This document shows positions 7,735-14,749 of a stretch of 51,686 nucleotides of DNA, piece after piece. Origin of the DNA: Variovorax sp. CAN15 (lineage in GTDB: Bacteria > Pseudomonadota > Gammaproteobacteria > Burkholderiales > Burkholderiaceae_C). The stretch is taken from assembly GCF_030462475.1 (NCBI RefSeq), contig NZ_JASMRZ010000019.1, positions 17,102 to 68,787 on the forward strand, read 5' to 3'. Below the pieces are notes generated by a model. It did no database searches. It saw only the letters and a program-made list of their open reading frames with translations, and was not told the origin of the DNA. The number at the start of each line of letters is the position of its first letter. The first letter of the stretch is position 1. The translations under genes and the position numbers were made by a program.

Positions 7735-8964
7735 TCATCCCTTCACGCATACGACCTGCTTGAGCGTGTAGACCACCTCCACCAGGTCTTTCTGCGCATC
7801 CATCACCGCGTCGATGTCCTTGTAGGCCATCGGGATCTCATCGATCACGTCGGCGTCCTTTCGGCACTCGACGCCCTCCGTCGCGGCGATCTGGTCGGCC
7901 ACCGTGTAGAGCTTCTTGGCCTTGGTACGGCTCATCTTTCGACCGGCGCCGTGGCTGCAGCTCATGAAGCTCTCGGGGTTGCCCTTTCCACGCACGATGT
8001 AGCTCTTGGCGCCCATGCTTCCGGGAATGATCCCCAGCTCGCCGGCCTTGGCGCTCACCGCGCCCTTGCGGGTCACGAGCACGTCTTCGCCGAAGTGCGT
8101 TTCGCGGCTCACGTAGTTGTGGTGGCAGTTCACCGCTTCCACGTGCGCCTCGAAGGGCTTGGTGATGACCTTGCGTGCGGCCGCGACCACGCGCTGCATC
8201 ATCACTTCGCGATTCGCTCGCGCAAACTTCTGGGCCCAGCCCACCGCGCGCACATAGTCGCCGAAGTACTTGGCGCCTTCCTCGAAGTACGCCAGGTCCT
8301 GATCGGGCAGGTTGCGCTGGTGCTGCTCGGCATCCTTCTTCGCAAGCTCGATGAAGTGCGTGCCGATGGCATTGCCCACGCCACGCGAACCCGAGTGCAG
8401 CATGAACCACACCGAACCCGCCTCGTCCAGGCACACCTCGATGAAGTGGTTGCCCGTACCCAGCGTTCCCAGGTGCTTGTGGTTGTTGGTGTTCTTCAGG
8501 CGTGGGTAGTCTTCGCAGATCGCATCAAACTCGTCCACCAGCCCGGCCCAGGCCACGTCGGTTTCGTTGGGAGGCGTCTCCCACGAGCCCTTGTCGCGGC
8601 CCATGCGCTTGGGGTTCGAGCCGTGCGGCACGGCCTTCTCGATCGCCGAGCGCAGCGGTCCGAGGTTGTCGGGCAGGTCGTTGGCATGCAGCGTGGTCTT
8701 GCACGCCATCATTCCGCAGCCGATGTCCACGCCCACCGCGGCCGGGATGATGGCCTTGAAGGTCGGGATCACCGAACCCACCGTCGCGCCGATGCCGTAA
8801 TGCACGTCGGGCATGGCCGCGATGTGCTTGAACACGATGGGCAGGCGCGCTGCGTTCTCGAGCTGCTTCTGTGCCTCGTCTTCCACGGGCACGCCGCGGG
8901 TCCACATCTTCACGGGAACGCCGTTGGCGACTTCGTGCAGGTTGTAGTTCTTGCTCTGTTCCAT
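7735..8964 (-). CDS. rtcB: RNA-splicing ligase RtcB (3'-phosphate/5'-OH RNA ligase)
   Basis: The 409-residue protein aligns by eye with E. coli RtcB in length and motifs. These are DxGCGM with D80 and C83, GTGNHFIE with N172 and H173, LHSGSRG with H190, NCHHNY with H281, and SHGAGRKMSR with H338, the histidine that is guanylated. The enzyme joins RNA 3'-phosphate or 2',3'-cyclic phosphate ends to 5'-OH ends using GTP and Mn2+. The ATG at 8964 follows a purine-rich leader (AGAGAGAGAAAGAAAA); the 27 upstream in-frame codons run back towards the tRNA-like gene and are unlikely to be translated. It is the central enzyme of the operon driven from the sigma-54 promoter at 10974-10989. Confidence 0.96.
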   Translation of the reverse strand: MEQSKNYNLHEVANGVPVKMWTRGVPVEDEAQKQLENAARLPIVFKHIAAMPDVHYGIGATVGSVIPTFKAIIPAAVGVDIGCGMMACKTTLHANDLPDNLGPLRSAIEKAVPHGSNPKRMGRDKGSWETPPNETDVAWAGLVDEFDAICEDYPRLKNTNNHKHLGTLGTGNHFIEVCLDEAGSVWFMLHSGSRGVGNAIGTHFIELAKKDAEQHQRNLPDQDLAYFEEGAKYFGDYVRAVGWAQKFARANREVMMQRVVAAARKVITKPFEAHVEAVNCHHNYVSRETHFGEDVLVTRKGAVSAKAGELGIIPGSMGAKSYIVRGKGNPESFMSCSHGAGRKMSRTKAKKLYTVADQIAATEGVECRKDADVIDEIPMAYKDIDAVMDAQKDLVEVVYTLKQVVCVKG

Positions 8965-9012
8965 TTTTCTTTCTCTCTCTGTATCTATCTCTATCGATTC
9001 TTCATGATCGGC

Positions 9013-9139
9013 TGGTGGACACGGCGGGATTCGAACCCGCATCAATACGGCGACCGTGGTGTTTCAATCCAGCGGCCCAGTCGACGATTGGAAACGCGCG
9101 CCAGTGGCAGACCCGTCATCAGAGCCAGCACCTGCATCC
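9013..9139 (-). ncRNA. tRNA-like RNA between slipin and rtcB, with encoded CCA
   Basis: The 3' part is clearly tRNA-like on the minus strand: T stem GCGGG/CCCGC (9036-9040 and 9024-9028) around loop TTCGAAT, acceptor strand CGTGTCC (9017-9023), discriminator A, then CCA at 9013-9015. Upstream lie a 4-bp hairpin ACGG-TCG-CCGT (9047-9057), a long arm GTTTC(C)AAT/ATTGAAAC (9087-9095 with 9061-9068), and a D-like arm TGGC/GCCA (9124-9127 with 9105-9108). A 5' acceptor candidate GGATGCA (9133-9139) pairs at six of seven positions, counting wobbles. The 5' boundary is therefore a proposal; the T arm and CCA are firm. No standard anticodon arm is present, so it is not an ordinary tRNA. A tRNA-like RNA has been described by comparative genomics (Burroughs and Aravind, 2016) next to SPFH/band-7 and RtcB genes. 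Confidence 0.75.
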
Positions 9140-9265
9140 TCAACCTTGCCCGTCGACCGGCTTGCCCGCCGCATCCGGTGCTACCCGGACTGCCGGCAAC
9201 ATCAACATTTTTGGCAGTGGCGCTCCCTTCTGTGCCTGCGTGCCCGTATCTCTTTCTCTCAGAAC

Positions 9266-10417
9266 TCAGGAACCGTTCGGCCGGAGCGTCACCAGTCCGT
9301 TGAGCACCTGGTCCAGACCGCCGACCACCGAGATCTTGTCGATCCGTTCGGCCACGCGTTCCAGCGTTTCAAGTTCCTTCATCCGCAACGCGACAGGGTT
9401 GCCCTCCATCACCTTGGCGGTGTTCAGCAGCGAGCGCGTGGCCGCGGTTTCCTCGCGGCGACGGATCACGTTGGCCTGGGCCGACTTCTCGGCCTCCACC
9501 ACCTGCGCGAGGATGGTCTTCATCTCGCCCGGCAGGATGATGTCCTTCACGCCCACGCTCTCCAGCACGACTCCCGAACCCTCCAGCCGCTCTCGCACCT
9601 GCGCCAGCACGGTCTGGTCGATGGCGGCCTTGTTCTCCAGCAGCGCGTCGAGCGTCTGCTCGCCGACCGCGGCACGCAGACCGAACTGCAGCTCGCGGTA
9701 CACATGGTCCGCCGGCTTCGGCATCTGCGCCAGGGCCTGCCGCACGTCGAGGAAGCGCCATACCGCCGACAGGTTCAGCCGCAGTCCCACCTTGTCGCGG
9801 GTCAGGATTTCCTGGCCGCTCACTTCGGCGATCTGCGAACGCAGGTCCACGGAGGTCACCGACACCTGACGGTTGAAGCGCCAGAAACCGTGGTTTCCCG
9901 GCGGCAGCAAGGCCTGCATCTGCCCCTCGAGCGTCAAAACACCGGCGTGGAACTCGGGCACCTGCACCAGCAGCACGCCTTCGAGCCCCTGCACCGCACG
10001 CGGACGCAGGGCCACGCTCTGCAGCTTTGCCAGCAACTCGGCCGGCAGGCGCGCGTCGGTGGACACATCGATCACGTCGATGCGCTGCTCGCGCAGTCCG
10101 CGCCAGTACAGCTTGCGAGCCGAGGGCGGCAGGATCTGCACCAGCACGCCATCTTCATGACGCAGGCCGACCTGGGTTTCGCCCAGCGACAGGTGCACGA
10201 ACTCCCGCTCGATCAGCTCAGGCTCGCGTGCCAGCAAGTAGTCGGCCAGCTCGTGCTCGAACACCGGCTCGGCGAGCGAGAAGCGTTGCAGCTGGATGGC
10301 GTCGAAGCCCGCGAAAACGCGGTGCTTTCCCGGGCCGAGCAGTTGCTCGAAGTCGCCGTTGCGCAGCAGCAGTGCGCGCTCGTTCTTCTTGATGGTGTAT
10401 TGGTTGAAGCCCAGCAT
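9266..10417 (-). CDS. Slipin-family SPFH/band-7 protein of the RNA-repair operon
   Basis: The 383-residue protein starts MLGFNQYTIKKNERALLLRNG behind a strong GAGGAG site. An N-terminal region of about 170 residues precedes the SPFH/band-7 core (about 190-330: VTSVDLRSQIAEVSGQEILTRDKVGLRLNLSAVWRF), and a coiled-coil AEAEKSAQANVIRRREETAATRSL follows. SPFH proteins oligomerise into membrane-associated scaffolds. This N-terminus lacks an obvious transmembrane helix, so the protein may be peripheral or cytosolic. SPFH/slipin genes are known companions of RtcB in RNA-repair operons and have been proposed to pair with a tRNA-like RNA, which is found immediately downstream here. It is the first protein-coding gene after the sigma-54 promoter. 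Confidence 0.88.
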   Translation of the reverse strand: MLGFNQYTIKKNERALLLRNGDFEQLLGPGKHRVFAGFDAIQLQRFSLAEPVFEHELADYLLAREPELIEREFVHLSLGETQVGLRHEDGVLVQILPPSARKLYWRGLREQRIDVIDVSTDARLPAELLAKLQSVALRPRAVQGLEGVLLVQVPEFHAGVLTLEGQMQALLPPGNHGFWRFNRQVSVTSVDLRSQIAEVSGQEILTRDKVGLRLNLSAVWRFLDVRQALAQMPKPADHVYRELQFGLRAAVGEQTLDALLENKAAIDQTVLAQVRERLEGSGVVLESVGVKDIILPGEMKTILAQVVEAEKSAQANVIRRREETAATRSLLNTAKVMEGNPVALRMKELETLERVAERIDKISVVGGLDQVLNGLVTLRPNGS

Positions 10418-10686
10418 TCTTTTTCTCCTCTTTGTTCGGTTCGACTGTTCGTTTCGTTCTCGTCGGCCAGTCGTCATTCATACATTCGTTCAATCCAGAC
10501 CCTCAAAAAGGCAGGCGGCGGACACTGCGGCTGCCGAGGCCTGGCATGCAACGGTCGCGCGGTTCGGTAGGTGCCTCCCGTCGTCGCATCGCAACGTCCT
10601 CACTTTCCTTGCCGTCGATGGCTGCACGCAGTTCCTTGGCACGCACGCGGTGCACAAGCCGCCTGCGCTTGGCACTGTGTCGCGCG

Positions 10687-10759
10687 CCGCAGGGCCTTGG
10701 GGCCCTGCGCCATCGCTCCGGTGTGCCAGGGCGGGGGGCTTTCGCCCCATCAGATGGCG
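10687..10759 (-). other. Structured segment of the untranslated leader upstream of slipin
   Basis: The 720 bp between slipin and rtcR hold no convincing protein gene. On the minus strand this segment can form a closing stem CGCCATC/GATGGCG (10753-10759 with 10706-10712). That stem encloses GGGGC-GAAA-GCCCC, a GNRA tetraloop hairpin at 10735-10748. It is followed by a strong 8-9 bp hairpin (CGCAGGGCC, loop CCAA, about 10686-10707). It lies directly 3' of the leader tRNA-like RNA on the sigma-54 transcript. The remaining 10418-10685 shows no structure I can support beyond a weak GGCAG/CTGCC stem before a T-run at 10505-10535. Confidence 0.5.
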
Positions 10760-10776
10760 ATGCAAGCACCGCCAGG

Positions 10777-10850
10777 GTTTTTCGCGGGAATCGAACCCAC
10801 AACGCCGTGTGGTTAGCACGGTGCTCAACCATGAGCAGAACTGAAACAGG
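10777..10850 (-). ncRNA. tRNA-like RNA in the sigma-54 leader of the RNA-repair operon
   Basis: On the minus strand three tRNA arms occur with correct order and spacing. D arm: GCTC-ATGGTT-GAGC (10823-10836). One base. Anticodon arm: CCGTG-CTAACCA-CACGG (10805-10821), with a 7-base loop that would present AAC. Four bases. T arm: GTGGG-TTCGATT-CCCGC (10784-10800). The acceptor is abnormal: 3' strand GAAAAAC (10777-10783) pairs poorly with the expected 5' bases TTCAGTT, and no CCA is encoded. Instead TTCAGTT pairs perfectly with an upstream AACTGAA (hairpin 10839-10857). So the D, anticodon and T domains are intact while the acceptor is replaced by a 5' hairpin. I read it as a dedicated tRNA mimic or degenerate tRNA, not a working tRNA-Val. 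Confidence 0.75.
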
Positions 10851-10973
10851 TTCAGTTGCCAGCCAGTTCAACAGCGGCATACCGCGAGCCCAAGACAGGA
10901 TCTGGCCTGCGGCACCGGGCCGCTTTCACGCGGCACCTGCGAGCGGATGAACTGCATCCGACGGGTTGTCTAT

Positions 10974-10989
10974 TGCAGCCGGCGTGCCA
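10974..10989 (-). promoter_or_regulatory. Sigma-54 promoter of the RNA-repair operon
   Basis: The minus strand reads TGGCACG-CCGG-CTGCA. This matches the -24/-12 consensus (TGGCACG-N4-TTGCW) at all but one base and keeps the essential GG-N10-GC spacing. Transcription would start near 10962, giving a leader of about 545 nt that contains the tRNA-like RNA at 10777-10850 before the slipin gene. The divergent gene is rtcR, a sigma-54 activator. Confidence 0.82.
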
Positions 10990-11046
10990 GGCCGCGCGAG
11001 AAGAAGGAAAGGCAAGCTCCGGGATCACGCAAGTTGTTGATATGAA

Positions 11047-11126
11047 TAGCTAAATTCTTTTTCGACCCGTAGCTCGCGTTGCACTCGACCTGCTAGCATT
11101 TCATCTTTTTCATATAAATTCAGCTA
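11047..11126. promoter_or_regulatory. Candidate RtcR upstream activating sequence (inverted repeat)
   Basis: TAGCTAAATT (11047-11056) and AATTCAGCTA (11117-11126) form an imperfect inverted repeat (9 of 10 positions) centred about 100 bp upstream of the -24 element. That is a usual distance for sigma-54 activator sites. The segment is AT-rich against a GC-rich background and also borders the rtcR start, so it may serve autoregulation. Confidence 0.4.
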
Positions 11127-11137
11127 GCTTTTTATTC

Positions 11138-12742
11138 ATGAAGCCAATAGTCGTCATCGGCTTCCTCGGCACCCAGCTCGACGCTGGCCAGGGCGCCGGC
11201 CGCTGGAACAAGTGGCGCCCCACCGTCTCGCTCGCGCAGCACGAGGACATGGTCGTCTCGCGCATGGAGCTGCTCTACACGCTGCGGCACAAGGCGCTGG
11301 CCGAGGTGGTGAGGGCCGACATCGCCGCCGTATCGCCCGAGACCACGGTCAACCTGGTGCCGCTCGACCTGGCGGACCCATGGGACTTCGGCGAGGTCTA
11401 CACGCGCCTGTACGACTGGGCGCGCGGCTACAGCTTCGACACCGAGCGCGAGCAGTACTGGACCCACATCACCACCGGCACGCACGTCGCGCAGATCTGC
11501 ATGTTCCTGCTGTCCGAATCGCGCGTGGTGCCCGGCGTGCTGGCGCAGACATCGCCACCCAGGAAGCAGCGCGAGGGCGAGGCCGGCAAGTGCACGCTGA
11601 TCGACCTCGACCTGTCGCGCTACGACGTGATCGCGCGGCGCTTCGACGCGGAGCAGCGCGACGCGGTCGCCTTCCTGAAGAGCGGCATCGCCACGCGCAA
11701 CGCGCGCTTCAATGCGCTGATCGACGAGATCGAGCGCGTGGCCGTTCGCTCGCGCGCGCCCATCCTGCTGGTAGGTCCGACGGGCGCGGGCAAGTCCTTC
11801 CTGGCGCGGCGCATGTTCGAGCTGAAGCAGTCGCGCCACCAGATGACGGGCCCCTTCGTCGAGGTGAACTGCGCGACGCTGCGCGGCGACGGGGCGGCCT
11901 CCACGCTCTTCGGGCACAAGAAGGGCTCGTTCACCGGCGCCGCAGCAGACCGCGCGGGCCTGCTGCGTACCGCGCACCAGGGCGCGCTCTTTCTCGACGA
12001 GATCGGCGAGCTCGGCCTCGACGAGCAGGCGATGCTGCTGAAGGCCATCGAGGAGAAGCGCTTCTTCCCCGTGGGCGCCGACAAGGAAGTGGAAAGCGAC
12101 TTCCAGCTGATAGCCGGCACCAACCGCGACCTGCGCAGCGACGTGGCCGAAGGCCGCTTCCGCGAAGACCTGTTCGCGCGCATCAACCTCTGGACCTACG
12201 ACCTGCCCGGTCTTGCGCAGCGGCCGGAGGACATCGAACCCAACGTCGACCACCTGCTGGCCCTCCATGCCGCAGAGAACAACCGCGTGGTGCGCTTCAA
12301 CGCCGAGGCGCGCACGGCCTACCTGCGCTTCGCGCAAAGCGGCGAGGCGATCTGGAGCGGCAACTTCCGCGACCTCTCGGCCAGCGTGACAAGGCTGGCA
12401 ACGCTCGCCGACGGCGGGCGCATTCCGGTGGCATTGGTGGAAGCCGAAATCGCGCGGCTGCGCTGGCTGTGGAAGCACGCAGGCGCAATGCCGGCCACCG
12501 GCGATAGCGTTGACCTCGATGCCCTGCTCGGCGAGGAACGCAGCGCCGCGCTCGACCTCTTCGACCGCCTGCAGCTCGAAGCGGTGGTGCGCGTCTGCCG
12601 GCAGTCGCGCAGCCTGTCGGACGCGGGCCGCCAGCTCTTCCAGGCTTCGCGCGCGCAGCGCAGCGTGGTGAACGATGCCGACAGGCTGCGCAAGTACCTC
12701 GTCAAGCACGGCCTGGAATGGAGCCGGATCGCCGACGCCTGA
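11138..12742 (+). CDS. rtcR: RtcR, sigma-54-dependent activator of RNA repair
   Basis: The 534-residue protein begins with the RtcR-specific CARF-type sensory domain (about 1-180: MKPIVVIGFLGTQLDAG...RWNKWRPTVSL). An AAA+ domain follows with Walker A GPTGAGKS (213-220), the sigma-54 contact loop GSFTGA (263-268; serine in place of the usual alanine) and Walker B LFLDE (284-288). The C-terminal helix-turn-helix region lies at about 480-530. RtcR senses RNA-damage products through its CARF domain; in Salmonella, tRNA fragments with cyclic-phosphate ends have been reported as inducers. It is divergent from the RNA-repair operon and from its sigma-54 promoter 150 bp away. The 2H phosphoesterase gene follows after 16 bp. 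Confidence 0.95.
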   Translation: MKPIVVIGFLGTQLDAGQGAGRWNKWRPTVSLAQHEDMVVSRMELLYTLRHKALAEVVRADIAAVSPETTVNLVPLDLADPWDFGEVYTRLYDWARGYSFDTEREQYWTHITTGTHVAQICMFLLSESRVVPGVLAQTSPPRKQREGEAGKCTLIDLDLSRYDVIARRFDAEQRDAVAFLKSGIATRNARFNALIDEIERVAVRSRAPILLVGPTGAGKSFLARRMFELKQSRHQMTGPFVEVNCATLRGDGAASTLFGHKKGSFTGAAADRAGLLRTAHQGALFLDEIGELGLDEQAMLLKAIEEKRFFPVGADKEVESDFQLIAGTNRDLRSDVAEGRFREDLFARINLWTYDLPGLAQRPEDIEPNVDHLLALHAAENNRVVRFNAEARTAYLRFAQSGEAIWSGNFRDLSASVTRLATLADGGRIPVALVEAEIARLRWLWKHAGAMPATGDSVDLDALLGEERSAALDLFDRLQLEAVVRVCRQSRSLSDAGRQLFQASRAQRSVVNDADRLRKYLVKHGLEWSRIADA

Positions 12743-12758
12743 GCTATCCTCCGCCGCC

Positions 12759-13304
12759 ATGGCCATCTCCGCATTCGCCGTGAAGGTTCCCGCCGCCGAG
12801 CCCATGGTGGGCGACCTGCGCCGCCTTTACGACGCCACCGTGGCCCTCGAAGTGCCTGCGCACATCACGGTGCTCGTTCCCTTCATGGACCCGACACGGA
12901 TCACGCCGGAAGTCCTGGAGAGGGCGAGGCTGGCCTTGAATCGGACGACTTCGTTCTCCTTCACGCTGAACAGGGTCGGGCGTTTTCCGGAAACCGCGTA
13001 TCTCGCGCCGGAGCCAGCCGGCCCCTTCATCGAAATGACGCGAGCGCTCGTGGAAGCGTTTCCTGACTTCCCGCCGTATGGCGGCGAGCACGACAGCATC
13101 GTTGCGCATCTGTCGGTGGCGCATGGCAATGCGCTCGATGCGGATGCTGCGGCGGTTGAACTGCAAGCCCGGCTTGCCGCGTCGGGAGCCGTGCATGCGA
13201 GCTGCACGGAAGTCGCGCTGATCGAGAACTCAACGGGCAACTGGCGGGACATGCACGTCTTTCATCTGCAGCGTGCAGCCGATTCCATGCCCTTCATCAA
13301 ATAA
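12759..13304 (+). CDS. 2'-5' RNA ligase / 2H phosphoesterase family protein
   Basis: The 181-residue protein has the two HxT/S motifs that define the 2H superfamily: H35-I-T37 (AHITVLVPF) and H117-L-S119 (AHLSVAH), with spacing normal for LigT-like proteins. Members hydrolyse 2',3'-cyclic phosphates or 2'-5' linkages. I start at the ATG at 12759 because it puts the first beta-strand (ISAFAVKVP) at the N-terminus. The gene begins 16 bp after rtcR and ends 9 bp before the exonuclease gene, so it is probably co-transcribed with both. A role in resolving cyclic-phosphate ends, or in removing the RtcR ligand, is inference. Confidence 0.82.
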   Translation: MAISAFAVKVPAAEPMVGDLRRLYDATVALEVPAHITVLVPFMDPTRITPEVLERARLALNRTTSFSFTLNRVGRFPETAYLAPEPAGPFIEMTRALVEAFPDFPPYGGEHDSIVAHLSVAHGNALDADAAAVELQARLAASGAVHASCTEVALIENSTGNWRDMHVFHLQRAADSMPFIK

Positions 13305-13313
13305 GAACAACAC

Positions 13314-13892
13314 ATGCAGGAAATCTACATAAGCACCGACGTCGAATCCGACGGCCCCATCCCCGGCCCGAACTCGATGCTCAGTTTCGGCTCGGCCGCC
13401 TACACGGCCGACAAGCAACTCGTCTCCACCTTCAGCGCCAACCTGCACACGCTGCCCGGCGCGCAGGCCGACCCGAAGACCGCCGCATGGTGGAAGACCC
13501 AGCCCGAGGCATGGGCCGCATGCCGCGCCGATCTGCAGGACCCGGCCCATGCCATGAAGAACTACGTGAACTGGCTCAAGGGCCTGCATGCGCGGCCGGT
13601 GTTCGTCGCGTATCCGGCGGGCTTCGATTTTCTCTTTGTCTACTGGTACCTGATGCGATTCGCGGGCGAGAGCCCGTTCAGCCATTCGGCGCTCGACGTG
13701 AAGTCGTTCGCGATGGCGATGCTCAAGCTCGACTACCGCGACAGCACCAAGCGCGCGATGCCGCGCCGCTGGTTCGACGCCGGCCTGCCGCACACGCACG
13801 TGGCGCTCGACGACGCCATCGAGCAGGGTGCGCTCTTCTGCAACATGCTGGCGGAGAACCGCGCGGCATCCGCGGGCGGGCAGCCTTCATGA
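13314..13892 (+). CDS. DEDDh-type 3'-5' exonuclease (RNase T/DnaQ fold)
   Basis: The 192-residue protein contains the exonuclease motifs in order: Exo I D9/E11 ([10 protein letters not shown]), Exo II D105 ([13 protein letters not shown]) and Exo III H162-x4-D167 ([13 protein letters not shown]). Such proteins trim single-stranded 3' ends of RNA or DNA. The [15 protein letters not shown] segment is typical of small stand-alone exoribonuclease-like members. It follows the 2H protein by 9 bp and overlaps the next gene by 4 bp. With rtcR and the 2H protein it may form the plus-strand wing of the RNA-repair island. The substrate cannot be read from the sequence. Confidence 0.82.
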   Translation: MQEIYISTDVESDGPIPGPNSMLSFGSAAYTADKQLVSTFSANLHTLPGAQADPKTAAWWKTQPEAWAACRADLQDPAHAMKNYVNWLKGLHARPVFVAYPAGFDFLFVYWYLMRFAGESPFSHSALDVKSFAMAMLKLDYRDSTKRAMPRRWFDAGLPHTHVALDDAIEQGALFCNMLAENRAASAGGQPS

Positions 13893-14749
13893 AGGACGGA
13901 GCGCTGCGTCGGTGGATCGGAAGGCTGGCGCTGTGCACGCTGCCGCTCATGCTGGGCGGCTGCGTGCAGTCGATGTTCTACTACCCCGACAGCGTTCACT
14001 ACGAGACCCCCGAGGCGCTGGGCATGCGCTACGAGGACGTGCAGTTCACCAGCGCCGACGGCACGCGCCTGAGCGGCTGGTTCCTGCCCGCCGAGAACCG
14101 CGACAGCCCGAAGGAGGCCAAGGGCACGGTGGTGCACTTCCACGGCAATGCGCAGAACATGAGCACGCACTGGCGCTTCGTGGCATGGCTGCCCAAGCGG
14201 GACTACAACGTGTTCGTGTTCGACTACCGCGGCTACGGACAGTCGGAAGGCAAGCCGGAGCCCAAAGGCGTGTTCGAAGATTCCAACGCCGCGCTGAACT
14301 ACGTGCGCTCGCGCAAGGATGTGGACCCGCAGCGGCTTTTCGTTTTCGGCCAGAGCCTGGGCGGCACCAACGCGATCGCGGTGGTGGGCTCAAGCAACCG
14401 CGCCGGCGTGAAGGCAGCGGCCATCGAGTCGACTTTCTATTCCTACTCGTCGATCGCCAACGAGAAGCTCAGCGGCGCAGGCCTGCTGGTGAGCGATGAA
14501 TATGCAGCCTCGAAATACGTTGCGGCCATATCGCCCATTCCGCTGCTGCTGATCCACGGTACGGCCGACCAGGTGATCCCGATCTCGCACTCCAGGCGGC
14601 TGCTGGCCGACGCACGCGAGCCCAAGCGGCTGATCGAGGCACCGGGCGCCGCGCACCTCGAGCCGATGACGGCCCTGCGCTACGGCGCGGCCTACCGCAA
14701 GGCGCTGACCGAGTTCTTCGAGTCGGCCCTGCACCCGCTGCAGCAATGA
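13889..14749 (+). CDS. Lipoprotein alpha/beta hydrolase
   Basis: The 286-residue protein has an N-terminal lipoprotein signal with lipobox LGGC (C25). An alpha/beta hydrolase fold follows: [10 protein letters not shown] near 83-92 (oxyanion region), the nucleophile elbow GQSLGG with S156, an acid in HGTADQVIP, and a C-terminal histidine in AAHLEP. It resembles the YfhR/BEM46-type serine hydrolases anchored to membranes. The ATG overlaps the exonuclease stop as ATGA, and its own stop overlaps the next start in the same way. Substrate unknown. Confidence 0.82.
   Translation: MKDGALRRWIGRLALCTLPLMLGGCVQSMFYYPDSVHYETPEALGMRYEDVQFTSADGTRLSGWFLPAENRDSPKEAKGTVVHFHGNAQNMSTHWRFVAWLPKRDYNVFVFDYRGYGQSEGKPEPKGVFEDSNAALNYVRSRKDVDPQRLFVFGQSLGGTNAIAVVGSSNRAGVKAAAIESTFYSYSSIANEKLSGAGLLVSDEYAASKYVAAISPIPLLLIHGTADQVIPISHSRRLLADAREPKRLIEAPGAAHLEPMTALRYGAAYRKALTEFFESALHPLQQ

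Noticed and set aside
10505..10535. Intrinsic terminator (GGCAG/CTGCC followed by five T on the minus strand) that would separate the leader RNA from slipin
   Set aside because: Only five base pairs with a 16-base loop; too weak to call, though a mapped 3' end here would revive it.
10760..10775. A sigma-54-like motif TGGCGGTGCTTGCA on the minus strand
   Set aside because: Spacing between GG and GC is 8 instead of 10, so it cannot act as a -24/-12 promoter; the site at 10974-10989 fits far better.
10777..10850. A functional tRNA-Val(AAC)
   Set aside because: The acceptor stem does not pair, no CCA follows, and the D loop is only six bases; the context is an RNA-repair leader.
12675..12758. 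Upstream extension of the 2H phosphoesterase
   Set aside because: The extra residues overlap rtcR and break the usual N-terminal beta-strand; the ATG at 12759 is better.
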